Positions 1-10,848 of a stretch of DNA of 37,695 nt are shown here, one piece after another. The notes beneath the pieces are model-generated. The model had not been told where the DNA came from. It searched no databases and saw only the letters and a program-made list of their open reading frames with translations. Numbering within the stretch: the stretch's first letter is position 1; the number at the start of each line of letters is the position of its first letter. Origin of the DNA: Gnetum montanum (Eukaryota; Streptophyta; Gnetopsida; Gnetales; Gnetaceae); the NCBI GenBank assembly GCA_015680685.1, contig MNCI01037842.1, forward strand, positions 297,766 to 335,460. The letters are read 5' to 3'. The position numbers and the translations under genes are program-made.

Positions 1-1021
1 ACATATTCCTCTACTTTCTTGAGTCTCCTCTATAGGATCATAATTGTTTCTTAATGAAAGAGGATGTACATGTTTTCTAGGAGGTCGATCTTCTCCTACA
101 ATGTTGGTTCAGTTGTTGCCATCTAATGAAGTTTGATTTGTAAGGTGCATATTTCTCCTTCATCTCACACCTTTTTACATTAATGTGTTCATTCATAAAA
201 GCTACTAGTTTATGCAAATTGGGTAAATTAATATCCTAGCTTTCCTATTTTATGAGGTGTATCTTTTGGAGTTCATTTGTCTTCTTGGTTATCTTGTCAA
301 CAAGCTCTTGCCACAACTTCTAGCATTCTTTCTTTGTAAAGAAGTATATATCTTGAAATTGAGCCATGATTTAACTTTTGTTCTTCAGTCTTCTTACCTA
401 GAAAGAGAGGAAAAGTACCTTATTTTGTTTTTCTTGTCTCATTTTCTCCCACTCTTAGAACTAATGGTTCAAAATTTTGATCTATCTCTCTAAGCCATTC
501 TTCATTAATGGGGCTTCAAACCCCATGTACTGCACCTTAAATATTTTAGCTTGTAGGTATTCAATTTAAAGCATAGGTTTGATTGTTAAATGTGTAGGTA
601 CCAAGGATGTAACAATTTCCAATTTCTCCTATAACAATCATACCTTTTCCTAACTTCATCGAAGTTGCCTTAGGTAGAAATTTCTATCAGCATCACTGGT
701 CTTAAGTTTAGAATGTATCTTTACAAGTTTAATGTCCACCATGCTATCAATGTTTTTCAAAAGGAACTTAGCACTTTGATCCATCCTTTCCTCATCTTTT
801 GTGCATCAGCTAGTTCTAGGTTGATCAATAGGTACTTGAAGAACTTCTACCGCATGCTGGACATTATGCATGCAGTGTCTTGATTTGTGTGATGAGAAGC
901 ATTATTTAATGCTACATGGATGAGAGACTAAATTGGGACCTTGTGATGATCATGGATGAATCATTCAATAGTGGAGGAGAAAATTTAGGGAGATCCTCCT
1001 TAATAGCATCCCCACCCCAAA
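1..1021. other. Left flank with an unidentified minus-strand coding remnant
   Basis: No intact gene is visible. On the minus strand, about 880-280, short open stretches read like decayed protein: a charged stretch with KDEERMDQSAKFLLKN near 800-750, and EEWLREIDQNFEPL near 505-465. The WLREI...F pattern recalls the start of a retrotransposon gag domain, but this is too short and broken to name. The 78-codon + strand ORF at 257-493 lies opposite this remnant and is probably chance. This is the DNA beside which element B inserted. Confidence 0.25.
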
Positions 1022-1034
1022 TGTCTTCCATCAT

Positions 1035-1101
1035 GTCTACAATATCGGATCCTGCCAAGCAATATCAAGTCTACAATATCGGATCCTACTAAGCAATATC
1101 A
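1035..1101 (+). repeat. 34-bp tandem duplication in U3 of the element B 5' LTR
   Basis: Two copies of a 34-bp unit starting GTCTACAATATCGGATCCT lie at 1,035-1,068 and 1,069-1,101, just upstream of the TATA box. The 3' LTR has a looser version with repeated GATATC words. Such U3 repeats often carry promoter or enhancer sites, but that role is inferred here. Confidence 0.7.
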
Positions 1102-1516
1102 GACATCTAATATAGGGACATGTGTCATTACCTATAAATAAGAGATAGTCACTTGGTTTGGCAGTTAGTTCTTAGTCCCTTACCTAAACTCTTATAGTTT
1201 CTCCCTCTTAGAGTTAGAATTATTTTTGAGTGCCCGTAGTAGGAGTCATAAAGTGAACAGATCTTTATTTGAGCATTGTGTACCTAAGCACACCTTATGT
1301 CCAGAAATAAAGATGAACTTTGTGATAAACATTGCAGCATTCAAAATAGCTTATCTCTCACCCTTAATGCTAGTTATAGTTCTTTAATGCTTTCATTAGT
1401 TAATTAATGTTGCTTTTATTAATTTGTTAATTTTTACAAGTAAGCACACTTAGTACAACCACTTTGAGCATGTGTGGAACACTTGGTAACCTAGTAATGA
1501 TTAGCATTTGGTAATC

Positions 1517-1521
1517 CCAAG
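1517..1521 (+). repeat. Target-site duplication CCAAG, left copy (element A)
   Basis: CCAAG sits directly before the TG of the 5' LTR of element A. The same five bases follow the terminal CA of its 3' LTR at 11,876-11,880. Five base pairs is the usual Ty3/gypsy duplication. Removing A and one copy restores a continuous B LTR comparable to 20,985-21,005. Confidence 0.9.
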
Positions 1522-1534
1522 TGATGAAACATCT

Positions 1535-1735
1535 ACTCTAATAATAAAGTGGTTATTATTGGAGTAGTTACTCTAATAATTAGAGTGGTTATTATTGGAG
1601 AAGTTATTCTAATTATTAGAGTGGTTATTATTGGAGCAGTTACTTTAATTATTAGAGTGGTTATTATTGGAGTAGTTACGCTATTATTAGAGTGGTTATT
1701 ATTGGAGAAGTTATTCTAATTATTAGAGTAGTTGC
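1535..1735 (+). repeat. U3 minisatellite of palindrome-bearing ~36-bp units, 5' LTR of A
   Basis: About six head-to-tail copies of a roughly 36-bp unit, each made of a TACTCTAATTATTAGAG-type palindrome followed by TGGTTATTATTGGAG. The palindromic core CTCTAATTATTAGAG can fold on itself. The array ends just upstream of the TATA box. The 3' LTR array at 10,858-11,125 has about eight units, so the arrays changed in length after insertion or during reverse transcription. Confidence 0.9.
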
Positions 1736-2397
1736 TCCCAAGTCTATAAATACATTACCCAGGTGCATAATTGAAATAAGAAGTCTTGTAGCAGTCAAGT
1801 AGCAAAACGCTTGTAATCTATTTGGAAGTTAGAGTAGTTTCTAAGTTCCTGCAGTAGGAGGTTGAAGTGTGGATAGATCTTTATTCGAGCATTGTGTACC
1901 TGAGCACACCTTGTGTATGATAATAAAGATGAGCTCCTTGATTCATCCTTGCAACACTTGAGATTTGTTTTCTTACACATTTCTTTTATTTTATTTTCTT
2001 ATGCATTTATTTTATTTTTTTATTTTATGCAATTTACATTCCTATTATTAATGTAGTAATTCATTTTGATTAATTAAGCAAATCATTAAAATACACTCAG
2101 TACGATCACTTCGATCATGCGTATAACACTTGGTAACCCAGTAACGACTAGCGTTTGGTAATCCTAGTAGTGTTGCACTGGTTCAAGATGTGTATGCCAA
2201 GTGAGAATAGATACTAGTGTTAGGATTAGTTAAAGCCTAGTTAATCAGTAGTTAAGTAAAATTAGTCACTTAGTTATCTCTCTCTTTCCCTACTAGCACA
2301 ATTCATAAAAACATAAAAGCTATAAAAATCATATGCCTCAAGCTTACTTAACCATACAATCGTGACATATAGGTAAACTTGGGAAGACAATGATCAA

Positions 2398-2518
2398 TAA
2401 ACCCATCCTTCTTCCACAAGGATGCATAAGCACTTAGTCCTTGGAATTCAATCAGATNTAAACCCATCCTTGTTCCACAAGGATGCATAAGCACTTAGTC
2501 CTTGGAATTCAATCAGAT
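2398..2518. other. Duplicated 60-bp stretch around an N, probable assembly join
   Basis: Positions 2,398-2,457 and 2,459-2,518 are the same 60 bases with one visible mismatch (CTTCTTCC against CTTGTTCC), separated by the single N at 2,458. The 3' LTR of A and the LTR of B have only one copy here. The pattern recurs at the other two Ns in the window and suggests overlapping contig ends joined without merging. Confidence 0.8.
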
Positions 2519-2576
2519 CATCTGTGAAACACTTGTATTCATATGGTTGAGCGTAGGGGTACTTCACCACCATCAT

Positions 2577-2594
2577 TGGCACCATTGTTGGGGA
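2577..2594 (+). other. Primer-binding site of element A, tRNA-Asp type
   Basis: TGGCACCATTGTTGGGGA starts one base after the LTR end. The common Athila-type site complementary to the 3' end of tRNA-Asp is TGGCGCCGTTGCCGGGGA. The differences here are all C-to-T or G-to-A, as expected from decay of methylated cytosines. Confidence 0.85.
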
Positions 2595-2660
2595 CTTAGT
2601 TGTTTGTGTGCTAACTAGAAAATAGGAAATCATTCACATCGTTGGAACGAATCCTAAGGG

Positions 2661-5300
2661 TTGGTTGAGAAAATAATAAATAAGAATACATTGCACATTG
2701 AACAAACAAGTATGTTTCCTTCTTCATACGAAAATGCCTCACCACCTAGGTCTAAAACAGGAAACAGTGAGCAGTGTAATACACATGATGTTGATCCGCT
2801 AGTCCATCAAGAAGTTCAAGTGGTATATATTCATCCTGATGAGTATATACTAGACTTCACCTTTATCCTCCATCAAGATGAACAACTATGTTGGTGATAC
2901 TTACAAGGTAACATAGTGTTATCTCCTAATCGTTCAGTCTCAAGCATGTTTCTTCATGCTTTCACACAAATTGGCATGTTGCAATTACATGCAGAATATG
3001 TTATGCAAGCCCATGACTCAAGAGAATACCATCCCATGGAGGCACAACATCAAAGGGACTTGCAACAAGAGAGACATCATAAGTCTTTGAAGGGTAAGTG
3101 GTTCCAGGATGTCCCACATGTATCAAGAAAAAATGAGGGTGGTGAACCTACCTCAGGCAGTCACGCACATAATGATGTTCCTCTCCTTGACTTTGGCCAA
3201 GTAGTTGTGTATCAAAAACTTCATTCCACTATTCATAACCTAGCTTTTGATACCCATGGGCATAAAGGGTCCAAAAATGTGACATGAACACATGATAAAG
3301 ATGGATGTTCTGATCACACTTGCGATCGAAGTCGTGACTACCAATGAGAAGGTAGCAAACACCATCATGATGATGGTTCTCCTTATTCTTCACCTTCATC
3401 ATCTCCTTCACCCCCTCCTTCAATATCTATACATGGTCATAAAGAAAAATACCATGGTCATAAAGTGGAAGTCATAGGCAAAACAGCCAAGAAAGGGGAC
3501 AAGGGCACTCTAGAGAGCCATGACATAGAAGAAGGGAGAGTACGGAACAACGTAGGAATCATAGATGCCATGGACGAGACAATCACAATGAACCCCTCCT
3601 CACTACTCAAAGTATGTTGGACATACCTGAGGCTATTAGAATTCCAACAAGGCATCAAAAAGATAGTAGGATTAAGAGATTAGAAATGAACAACATCCCA
3701 CGATTTGAATGGGGATACTGATCCTCAGAATCATTTACAAGCATTCCATGATATGTGTGCCTTACACAACATAGAGAATGAACAAAAAAAACTTAAGTTG
3801 TTCCCATGGACATTAGTTAAAGAAGAAAAAAGCTAGTACCAGTCCTTAGAACTGGAATCCATTCATAGGTGGAGTACCATGTTAGAGTTGTTCAATGATA
3901 AGTACCAAACGTACTCCCAAGTGTCCAACCTACAAAAGCAAATCCAAGGCTAGAAAAAAGGAGAACATGAACCCTTGGATGCTACCATGGGCTGATACTA
4001 TGCACTATTACATCATTTTCTTATCCATGGTTATTTGCAAAGGGATCAACTACGCCATCTTGAAGATGGGCTTAGGCATGAAAGGAGAAGAACCCTTGGG
4101 ACTTATTCCCAAGGAATATTATCCGAGCTTAGGTCCCATCAAATTCAAAGACTATTGGAGAAAGTTTCTAAAGAAGAAGATGAGCTATGGAAGAGAGAAA
4201 GTGTAGAAGAGTATAACCAAGATCCTTCCCTTTGAAAGAGGGGAGTAAGATTTTGTGAGGATGAAGAAGAGTCACCACTCAAGGAGATGGTGAATAGGAA
4301 AACTTTTCCTATCCAAAAGTTAACATCAGAAATATCAGAAAAGGTAGACCAAATGTGGGATTCCCTAGACAATAGATTTTAATATGTCCTTAAAATAGTA
4401 GAGGAGTCTAGAGAGCAAGGTAGTGATCATGAAAAAAGAAAAAGAGAGAAGCTAAACATGCACGTAGCAAGGGTAAGGGCAAAGTTGTCATCATTGAAGA
4501 GGTTGTGGAATTGGAAACAGAAAATGATAATGGATGTGAGATATATCAATATGACCATCCTAAGGGATGTTGCCCTGTAATCTCACATCTACCGGAGTCT
4601 AGGGTGTATGCACTAAACCCAAAATTAAAAAAATGGTAGGCACCCTGAAGTTTACCTTATCCTCAAGGTAACCCATGGTAGTTCCACCAACCCTTAACAT
4701 ATTATCTTAGTGGAACTCCACCACAACCAATCAAGTAGCATCAATAGTTCAATACCCACAATCATGGGGAATGCCACCACCAAGGCAATAGTATCCTTAC
4801 TGGAAACCTAACCCATATGAATATTACGTGTAACAGCTAGTCTCACCATGTGACTCTATTGGTCACATTACTCCTAAACCTCACTACCAAGCTTGTGAGT
4901 ATTATAAGTCTTCCTCTCCTAGGGATAATGTTCCACAAGTATACCATCCTTATTTGGCTACATCTCTCTCACTAATAGCTCCACTACCACCTACTCCAGC
5001 TATGCAAGGTGAAATCCCTACCTAGCTACAGCAACATAATGCCACAAGGGCTATTAACTCTCAACCTACTGTTGGTTCCAACAACCACATGAAGAAAAAA
5101 CCTTTCTTTAGAATCAATAGTCTAACCAAGCCCTTGTAATCACAAGCGGTTGATTCCTTAGATGCCTTAGTATCAATCAAAAGTTTGAAGCCTTCTACAA
5201 CTCAGCCACCACACTAAATGCATACGGTCATACTAACACATGTCATCACTGATTAGATCAAAACTAGCCACCTTCCGAAGAAATTCTCTAATCCTAAGAG
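2661..5300 (+). pseudogene. gag: Element A gag region (nucleocapsid/capsid precursor), broken
   Basis: This encodes the structural polyprotein that packages the element's RNA. From 2,661 to about 4,430 one frame is kept despite stops. Parts in order: an N-terminal segment (2,661-3,290) shared with element B, containing a VVYIHPDEYI-type stretch; a His/Ser/Pro-rich stretch (3,290-3,470); a capsid-type gag domain from 3,720 to about 4,090, starting DPQNHLQAFHDMC and ending HLEDGL; an acidic/basic helical part (4,150-4,230); a zinc knuckle at 4,535-4,575 reading CEIYQYDHPKGCCP, whose second Cys is now Tyr; and a Pro/Gln-rich part to 5,060. In-frame stops include 3,681, 3,834, 3,951, 4,233, 4,380, 4,679, 4,736, 5,023 and 5,137. 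Frame changes lie near 4,430-4,450 and 4,745. No start codon is asserted; the open stretch begins near 2,661 after the PBS. Confidence 0.8.
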
Positions 5301-5319
5301 TCCTCTGATATACTTACAA

Positions 5320-5760
5320 ATCACTAGAAATATGCCATTCATGGTTCTTTTGGATTCAGGTTCCGATGTCAACTTGATTTCTCAAGAAATGTACAAGGCT
5401 TGGAACCTACCTCCATTGAAAAAGAGCAACATCCATCTAGAGTTGGCCGATCAGTCCATCACTATTTCATTGGGACTGGTGGAAGACATTGTTACCACTA
5501 TTTGTGGATGGTCATACCTAGCTGACTTCCTAGTGATTCAAGTAAACAACGATAAGGGGAACTTCCCAATCATAATCGGAAGAGCATGACTAAGAACCAT
5601 AGACGCATGCCTAAGAATCCAAAATCTTTCCCTAGAAATATCAAAGGAAAATACATTCATAGAAATTAAGATGAATAAAGTTCTATGCATTGCATATAGT
5701 GACATAGGGTGTAATTGCATGTAGAGGTCATGGTTTATGCAAATTTTAACATTGCCTACA
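5320..5760 (+). pseudogene. Element A aspartic protease domain, broken
   Basis: The retropepsin cuts the Gag-Pol polyprotein. The catalytic loop is intact as LLDSGSDVNLIS (about 5,344-5,379), and the second hallmark near the domain end is FPIIIGRA (about 5,566-5,589), followed by a TGA where element B has TGG (GRAWL). The stretch 5,332-5,589 is open for 85 codons. The frame is +1 relative to position 0, different from gag, because of small indels just upstream. The tail to 5,760 has more stops. Confidence 0.8.
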
Positions 5761-5914
5761 TGTAATCAGTGTGCACAAGTGATCAACATATAAAATTCCT
5801 ATATGTAGCATCCACACAATAGGAAGGCACTCATAATTGATAGCTGATCAAGAAAGTAGTTCACTCATATGCATGGAACCAATTGAGGGTTTGACTTGCA
5901 CTTATATCGATAGC

Positions 5915-7664
5915 ATAGATGCATTAGATTAATTCCACCACTCACTTCCAAGTATTAACCTTGAAAATATCAACTGGGGGAGGTTGGAAATCCCTGAGAA
6001 ATTTAAGCAGGAGCCCGTCAAGCTGAAATCATTACCCACAAATATGGAATACATGTTTCTTAAAAATGAAAAATCGGTAATTATCAATGCTAAGCTTGCT
6101 CATCACCACAAAGCAGAACTATTGAAGATAATAAATAGATGGTCAAAAGCCTTCACTTGGTTATATCTTGAATTAACTAGAATAGATCCTAGGATATGCC
6201 AACATAGAATTTATAGTGACCCCTCCATGAAGCCTTGAAGACAACTGCAGAGGCAATTGAACCCTAAGCTGAACCAAGTAGTTAGTGAAGAAATCGAACA
6301 GCTTCTCAAGGCTAGGTTCATATACCCCATTGCTGATAGCGAATGGGTTAGCCCCTTAGTTATTGTGCCTAAAAATGGAGGCAAATGGAGGGTGTGCATA
6401 GATTTCAAGCTACTAACTATGGAAACATTCAAAGATCACTTTCCATTGCCATTTGTCAACCAAGTCTTAGATACCATCATAGGGCATCGCTATTATAGGT
6501 TTTTGGATGGATATAGCCAATAATAACCAAATAAAAATAGCCCCAAAAGACCAAGCCAAGACTACATTCACCAGTCCTTGGAGAATGTTCGCATAAAAAT
6601 AGATGTTGTTTGGCTTGTGCAATGCCTCTGCAACATTTCAATGACTAGTTCTAAGCATATTCCAATAGTAGATAGGGAATGGCATGAAGCTCTTTATGGA
6701 CGACTTCTCCAGTTATGGAGTAAACTTTGATCAAGCCTTGGACTGGTTGGAGCAAGTGTTAAAAAGATGTGTAGAAACCAATTTAAGGCTCAATTGGTAG
6801 AAAATCCACTTGATGGTACAAGAAGGTGTAGTACTAGGGCACAAAATCTCACACATAGGAATAGAGGTAGACTGCAAGAAAATCAAAATTATCCAAGAAA
6901 TTACCCATCAACTGGAAACTCTCAAAGATATTTGGTCATTTCGTTGACATACTGGCTACTATAAGAGATTTATTGAGAACTTTTCAAAGGTTTTCAAACC
7001 ATTGGTAGAATTAATGAAAAAGGATGTACCTTTCGAGTAGACTAGGAAATGTGAATTAGCTTTCCAAACTCTAAAATAGAAGCTAGTAGAAGCACCCATT
7101 CTACAAACTCCTAACAAGTCCAAACCATTTCATAATATGACTAACACGTCCAACTATGGTTTAGGAGCTATACTTACATAGTTATATGACCAGAAGCATC
7201 CTTATTACATCCACTATGCAAGTAGAAGTATCGTTGGTGCACAACTTAGGTACACTACCACAAAGAAAGAATTAATGATTGTAGTGTTTGTACTAGAAAA
7301 GTTTAGAAGCTATGTATTGGGATATAAAGTATATATACATACAAATCATAGTGTAATCCAGTTCCTCATGAATAATCCAATGGTAAGCCCTCATATCATA
7401 TGATGGCTTGTAATCTTACAAGAGTTTGATTTAACGATGATCGATCGTAAGGGCACCAAGAATGTAGTTGCTGATCATTTATCTCAGTTGCGATGGGACA
7501 ACAAAGAGGATGAGTATCCAATTTTTAATCATTTGCCTAATGAATTCCTCTTTACTGGTGTAGTAAATAATCAAACACCCATAGAGACAAACTGGTACAA
7601 TAGCATTCTTACCTATCTCCTCACCCAACAAACACTACAAGAGTTAAACCTGAACAAGAAATAA
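5915..7664 (+). pseudogene. Element A reverse transcriptase and RNase H, broken
   Basis: This domain pair copies the element RNA into DNA. RT motifs in order: SEWVSPLVIVPKNGGKWRVC (about 6,340-6,400), FLDGYS (about 6,500), FGLCNASATFQ (about 6,612-6,645), the active site LFMDDFSSYG (6,690-6,719), and GVVLGHKIS (6,825-6,851). The connection includes HTGYYKRFIENFSK (6,948 on). RNase H follows (about 7,130-7,420) with YASRSIVGAQ and TTKKEL, but the first catalytic Asp (MTDxS in B) reads MTNTS. The linker to integrase contains KGTKNVVADHLSQL. Frame 2 is used until about 6,520, then frame 0. Stops include 7,077 and 7,179, both also present in element B. Confidence 0.85.
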
Positions 7665-7679
7665 TAGTTTCTTCACTGA

Positions 7680-8790
7680 GCCAAGTACTTTATGGAGATC
7701 AATGGGTAACTTTACAAAGTATGCTCCAATGGCTTGATTCGATGGTGTGTTCCTAATATAGATCAACTATGAGTTCTCCAAGATGCTCATGAGGGTCCTT
7801 ATGGGGGTCATTATGCTAGGAGACAAATGACCATTAGGATCCTAATTGCAAGATATTATTGGCCTACATTATTCTGGGACATCCAACATTTCGTTCAATC
7901 TTGTGAGCACTATCAACGTGATAGGGGAATGATTGCTAGAATGGAGGATCCACAACAATGGATTCAACCGTTAGAACCCTTCGACATTTGGGGAATTGAT
8001 TTTATGGGACCGATTACACCAATGTCCAATGAAAAAGCTTATATTATTGTTAACGTTAATTACCTAAAAAAATGGGCCAAAGTAACTGCTGTTAAAGATT
8101 GTACATCATCTATAGCTACACGATTTGTTCAACAACAAATCATAAATAGGTTTGGTGTGCCACATACACTTATTTCAGACAATGGTACATACTTCACAGG
8201 TGCAACTGTTTGGAAATTAATGCAATGCTTAGGGGTTGAGCATAAATTAACTACACCATACCATCCCCAAGCAAATGGTCAAGCAGAAGTCACCAACAAG
8301 GAGATTACGAAGATATTGACAAGAATAATTAGCAAGTTTAGGTGAGACTAGAGCACTAAACTAAATGATTCTCTTTAGGCATACTACTCCACATGGAAAC
8401 TCCCTACAGGATACTCTCCCTATGAGTTAGTGTATGGTAAATTACCAATGCTTCCCATTCAAACTAATCTTCGTACAATATCCATGGTATGTGACCTCAA
8501 CCATGACCTTGATCTAGCACAGAAACAACCGTTAGTAACCCTTAAATTGCTATATGAAAATTGATTAGCTGACTTGTCATCTAACAAATTGCACAAGGCC
8601 TTCAATAAACAACATCATTACCTAAGGATTAGGAAAGTTAAATATCAGCTAGGAGATAAGGATCTCTACTGGAATCCCACACATGTGCGACAACGTACTA
8701 AATTTCAAACACTATGGGAAGGACCTTATATTATTAATGCAACTTTTTCCTCAGGGGCCATGACAATATAGAAACCTCAGAGCTTAGACA
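7680..8790 (+). pseudogene. Element A integrase, nearly complete but with stops
   Basis: Inserts element DNA into the host chromosome. The N-terminal zinc-binding part shows HEGPYGGHY (about 7,791-7,817), then SCEHYQRD, in which the second Cys of the usual CxxC is Tyr. The catalytic core is open for 172 codons (7,827-8,345) and keeps all three acidic residues: D in WGIDFMGP, D in LISDNGTYF and E in NGQAEVTNKEI. The C-terminal part (8,574-8,771) has YQLGDKDLYW and LWEGPYII. Stops interrupt the stretch 8,343-8,573, one of them (8,376) shared with element B where related elements have Trp. No chromodomain is visible. Confidence 0.88.
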
Positions 8791-8914
8791 AGAAAATTTT
8801 GGTCAATGTGCAACAACCAAATCTTTTCATGAGCTTAGGATAGCCAGTACACATGCTACCTCTATTAGTGGACAACCTTTCTCACTATTTCAGATCTCCT
8901 CCTTCAAACTTAGT

Positions 8915-8926
8915 CATGGGGGAGAT
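8915..8926 (+). other. G-rich tract after integrase of A, polypurine-tract-like
   Basis: CATGGGGGAGAT lies shortly after the integrase tail. Element B has GTGGGGGAGATGG in the same place (18,591-18,603). It looks like a polypurine tract, yet it is about 1.9 kb from the 3' LTR, so it would be an internal tract or the edge of a lost third coding region. The sequence directly before the LTR (10,842-10,848, GTGGGTA) is only weakly purine-rich. Confidence 0.5.
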
Positions 8927-10848
8927 GGCTACCTATGCTAACCATTCTAGGCCCTCAATTCTTTTTAAATTTTTTTTCACACATTTTTTTTTACATGTTT
9001 TTGTTTCACACATTTTTGTTTTGCACATTTTTCCAAATTTTCTTATATTTGTTTTACACCATCATTCATTTTTTTACTATTTTTTTGATTACTTGATTTA
9101 CTTTTATTCATCATCCAATAAGCACTCAAGATGGTGGATTGAGTTATATCATATTAATTCTTAATGTTTGGTTTTATCTTTTAATTATGATGTTGATATT
9201 AAGGTATGGTTCTTTTGGTAAAATAGGCAATGAATCCACATCATCCACTCATCCATACAACTCTATGGTCTCCTTTGGCTTGGAACTTTACAATCCCTCT
9301 TTTTCTAAGTAAACTTTTAATAAATTAGTGGCTAGGTACTTTTCAAATCAATAAAAGACTCAAAGGATGAAAAGGATGTGACTTCAAGGGGATTCAATGC
9401 ATTTGTGTTGCCCATTCTCTTGGTTTCTTGGATTCTTTTTCTTCGATTTTCCTCCATTCTGACATTATTCAAAAATTGAGAAGCTCAGTGAATAAAACTA
9501 AGTCTTTGCATGGTGTGGTTCTCACATAAAAAAAAGCAAAAATTCAAAGCACACCCCTTAGACATAATAAAGCAATATGGGCTACAAGCACTGGTTATGG
9601 AATTGGAAAGACATGTTACCCATGCTTGAAGGTTCTCTCTAACAAAGGCCCTTTCTCACATTCTACTTCTCCATCTCACTCTCCTCGAAATGGTGGTGAC
9701 TCTTTGTCGAAGCATTCTTGTTGCTTCAAGTGGATGGATTTGTTAAGTGTGTTGATGTGAGGTCACTGAATGTGGTTTGTTTGAGTCTGAATTTGGGATG
9801 AGTTCTACTTAGTCCCATTAACCATGAAATACACAAGGGACTTTACACAACCTTGTTCTTGGGACTTTATTCCATTCTCTCTTCTCCATCTTTCTTCCCA
9901 TTTTCCACCTCATTGTTGATTTTATCATTAGTCTATTTTTAGGTTGATGCATTATTTTTCTTTGGTGAATTCTTGTGGGTAAGTTTTTAACTCTTGCTTC
10001 CAAATGACATTCCTAGAGCCTATAGACTCTTTGGTTTGTGGGTTTGTCAAGGCATAAAAGGCATGAGCCTGCTTTTGGGAGGACCGAATTGCATTCCTTT
10101 TTGGCATAATTGTTAAGTTCTTTTTCTTAAACATTTCCTACAATCAATCATCTCTTGTTTCATCCCCATCCATGACATCCATTGTATTGGTATTGTCATT
10201 GTTATTTTTTCCCATCTTTCTTGTTCCTCATATCTTTCTATCTTATAGCTACTGGAGGTTCACTCTTAATTGTGGGGGCCCTGGCACAAATTTTTTAATT
10301 TTCTCCATTTTACTATCTGCCTAACCCCTACACCTTGGGTAGTCACCTGTGATAAATCTCTGAACTAGTTTCTACCATAACCACAACTCAAGCAATGTGC
10401 TTCATATCGAGGCAAGGTATCAACTGCATTGTGGTTTATCTATCCTTGCTCATTTATCACTATGTTATCTATGCAAATGGTGATTATAAAAACAATGGAT
10501 TTGGCTTGGAGGAAGCACTCAAGATGGACTGGAACTAGAGCATTTATGAAAGGAGCAAGTCTGGTGCCGTGGCTATGGATAAACAACAAAAGGCACAATC
10601 TTAGCATTGGTGGAAACACACTTTATTTTCTTTCTCTCTATTTCTCTACAAGCTGCCAAATAAAGGCTTGGATTTCATTTATGTATGAGTGTTCACCAAA
10701 ATGTTGTAATATGCTTATTTATCCATCACTGGGCACGTTGAGTCTATCATCCCATTCCATTGTCACTTGTCAATTAGTCAATAATCCCATACCTTCCCAA
10801 TATTTTGTAAGGAACTTGAGGATGAGTTTTCATTCAGTCGTGTGGGTA
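8927..10848 (+). other. Element A segment between integrase and 3' LTR, no intact gene
   Basis: About 1.9 kb, conserved with 18,604-20,502 of element B but without a long frame here. It starts with a T-rich stretch (8,965-9,110). Blocks shared with B include a CATGTTACCCATGC block near 9,610 and a CCTATAGACTCTTTGG block near 10,018. Athila elements often hold an envelope-like ORF in this place. The region matching the hydrophobic ORF of B (about 10,040-10,370) has stops here. The 140-codon ORF at 10,429-10,851 runs into the LTR and has no recognisable domain. Confidence 0.55.

Larger units (their letters stand above)
1022..1521 (+). repeat. 5' part of the 5' LTR of element B (interrupted)
   Basis: It matches 20,503-20,992 with the same landmarks in order: GATATC/AATATC-rich U3 repeats, TATA box TATAAATA at 1,133-1,140 (20,611-20,618 in the other copy), a GAGCATTGTGTACC block, and AATAAA at 1,306-1,311 (20,786-20,791). 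It stops at GGTAATCCCAAG, where element A begins. The missing remainder lies at 11,881-12,224. U3, R and the start of U5 are present here. Confidence 0.85.
1522..2575 (+). repeat. 5' LTR of element A
   Basis: Starts TGATGAAAC and ends CCACCATCA just before the PBS. Landmarks: a U3 of about 36-bp repeats (1,535-1,735), TATA box TATAAATA at 1,745-1,752, AATAAA at 1,922-1,927, and a U5 ending in GAGCGTAGGGGTAC. The partner LTR is 10,849-11,875, with the same order and roughly one difference per seven or eight bases by eye. The length here is inflated by about 61 bases by the duplicated stretch around the N at 2,458. The 61-codon minus ORF across 1,795-1,980 is LTR sequence with no coding meaning. 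Confidence 0.9.

Noticed and set aside
1535-1735. Regular ~36-bp repeats resembling a CRISPR array
   Set aside because: There are no unique spacers: units are contiguous and diverge gradually. They occur in both LTRs of one retrotransposon and the sequence is eukaryotic.
1795-1980. 61-codon minus ORF with a near copy at 11,181-11,366
   Set aside because: Both lie in the R/U5 part of the two LTRs of element A. Similarity reflects LTR duplication, and the protein has no domain.
6767-6964. 65-codon + ORF inside the RT of element A
   Set aside because: The true RT frame here is frame 0 (GVVLGHKI and HTGYYKRF are in it). This ORF is in another frame and is a shadow.
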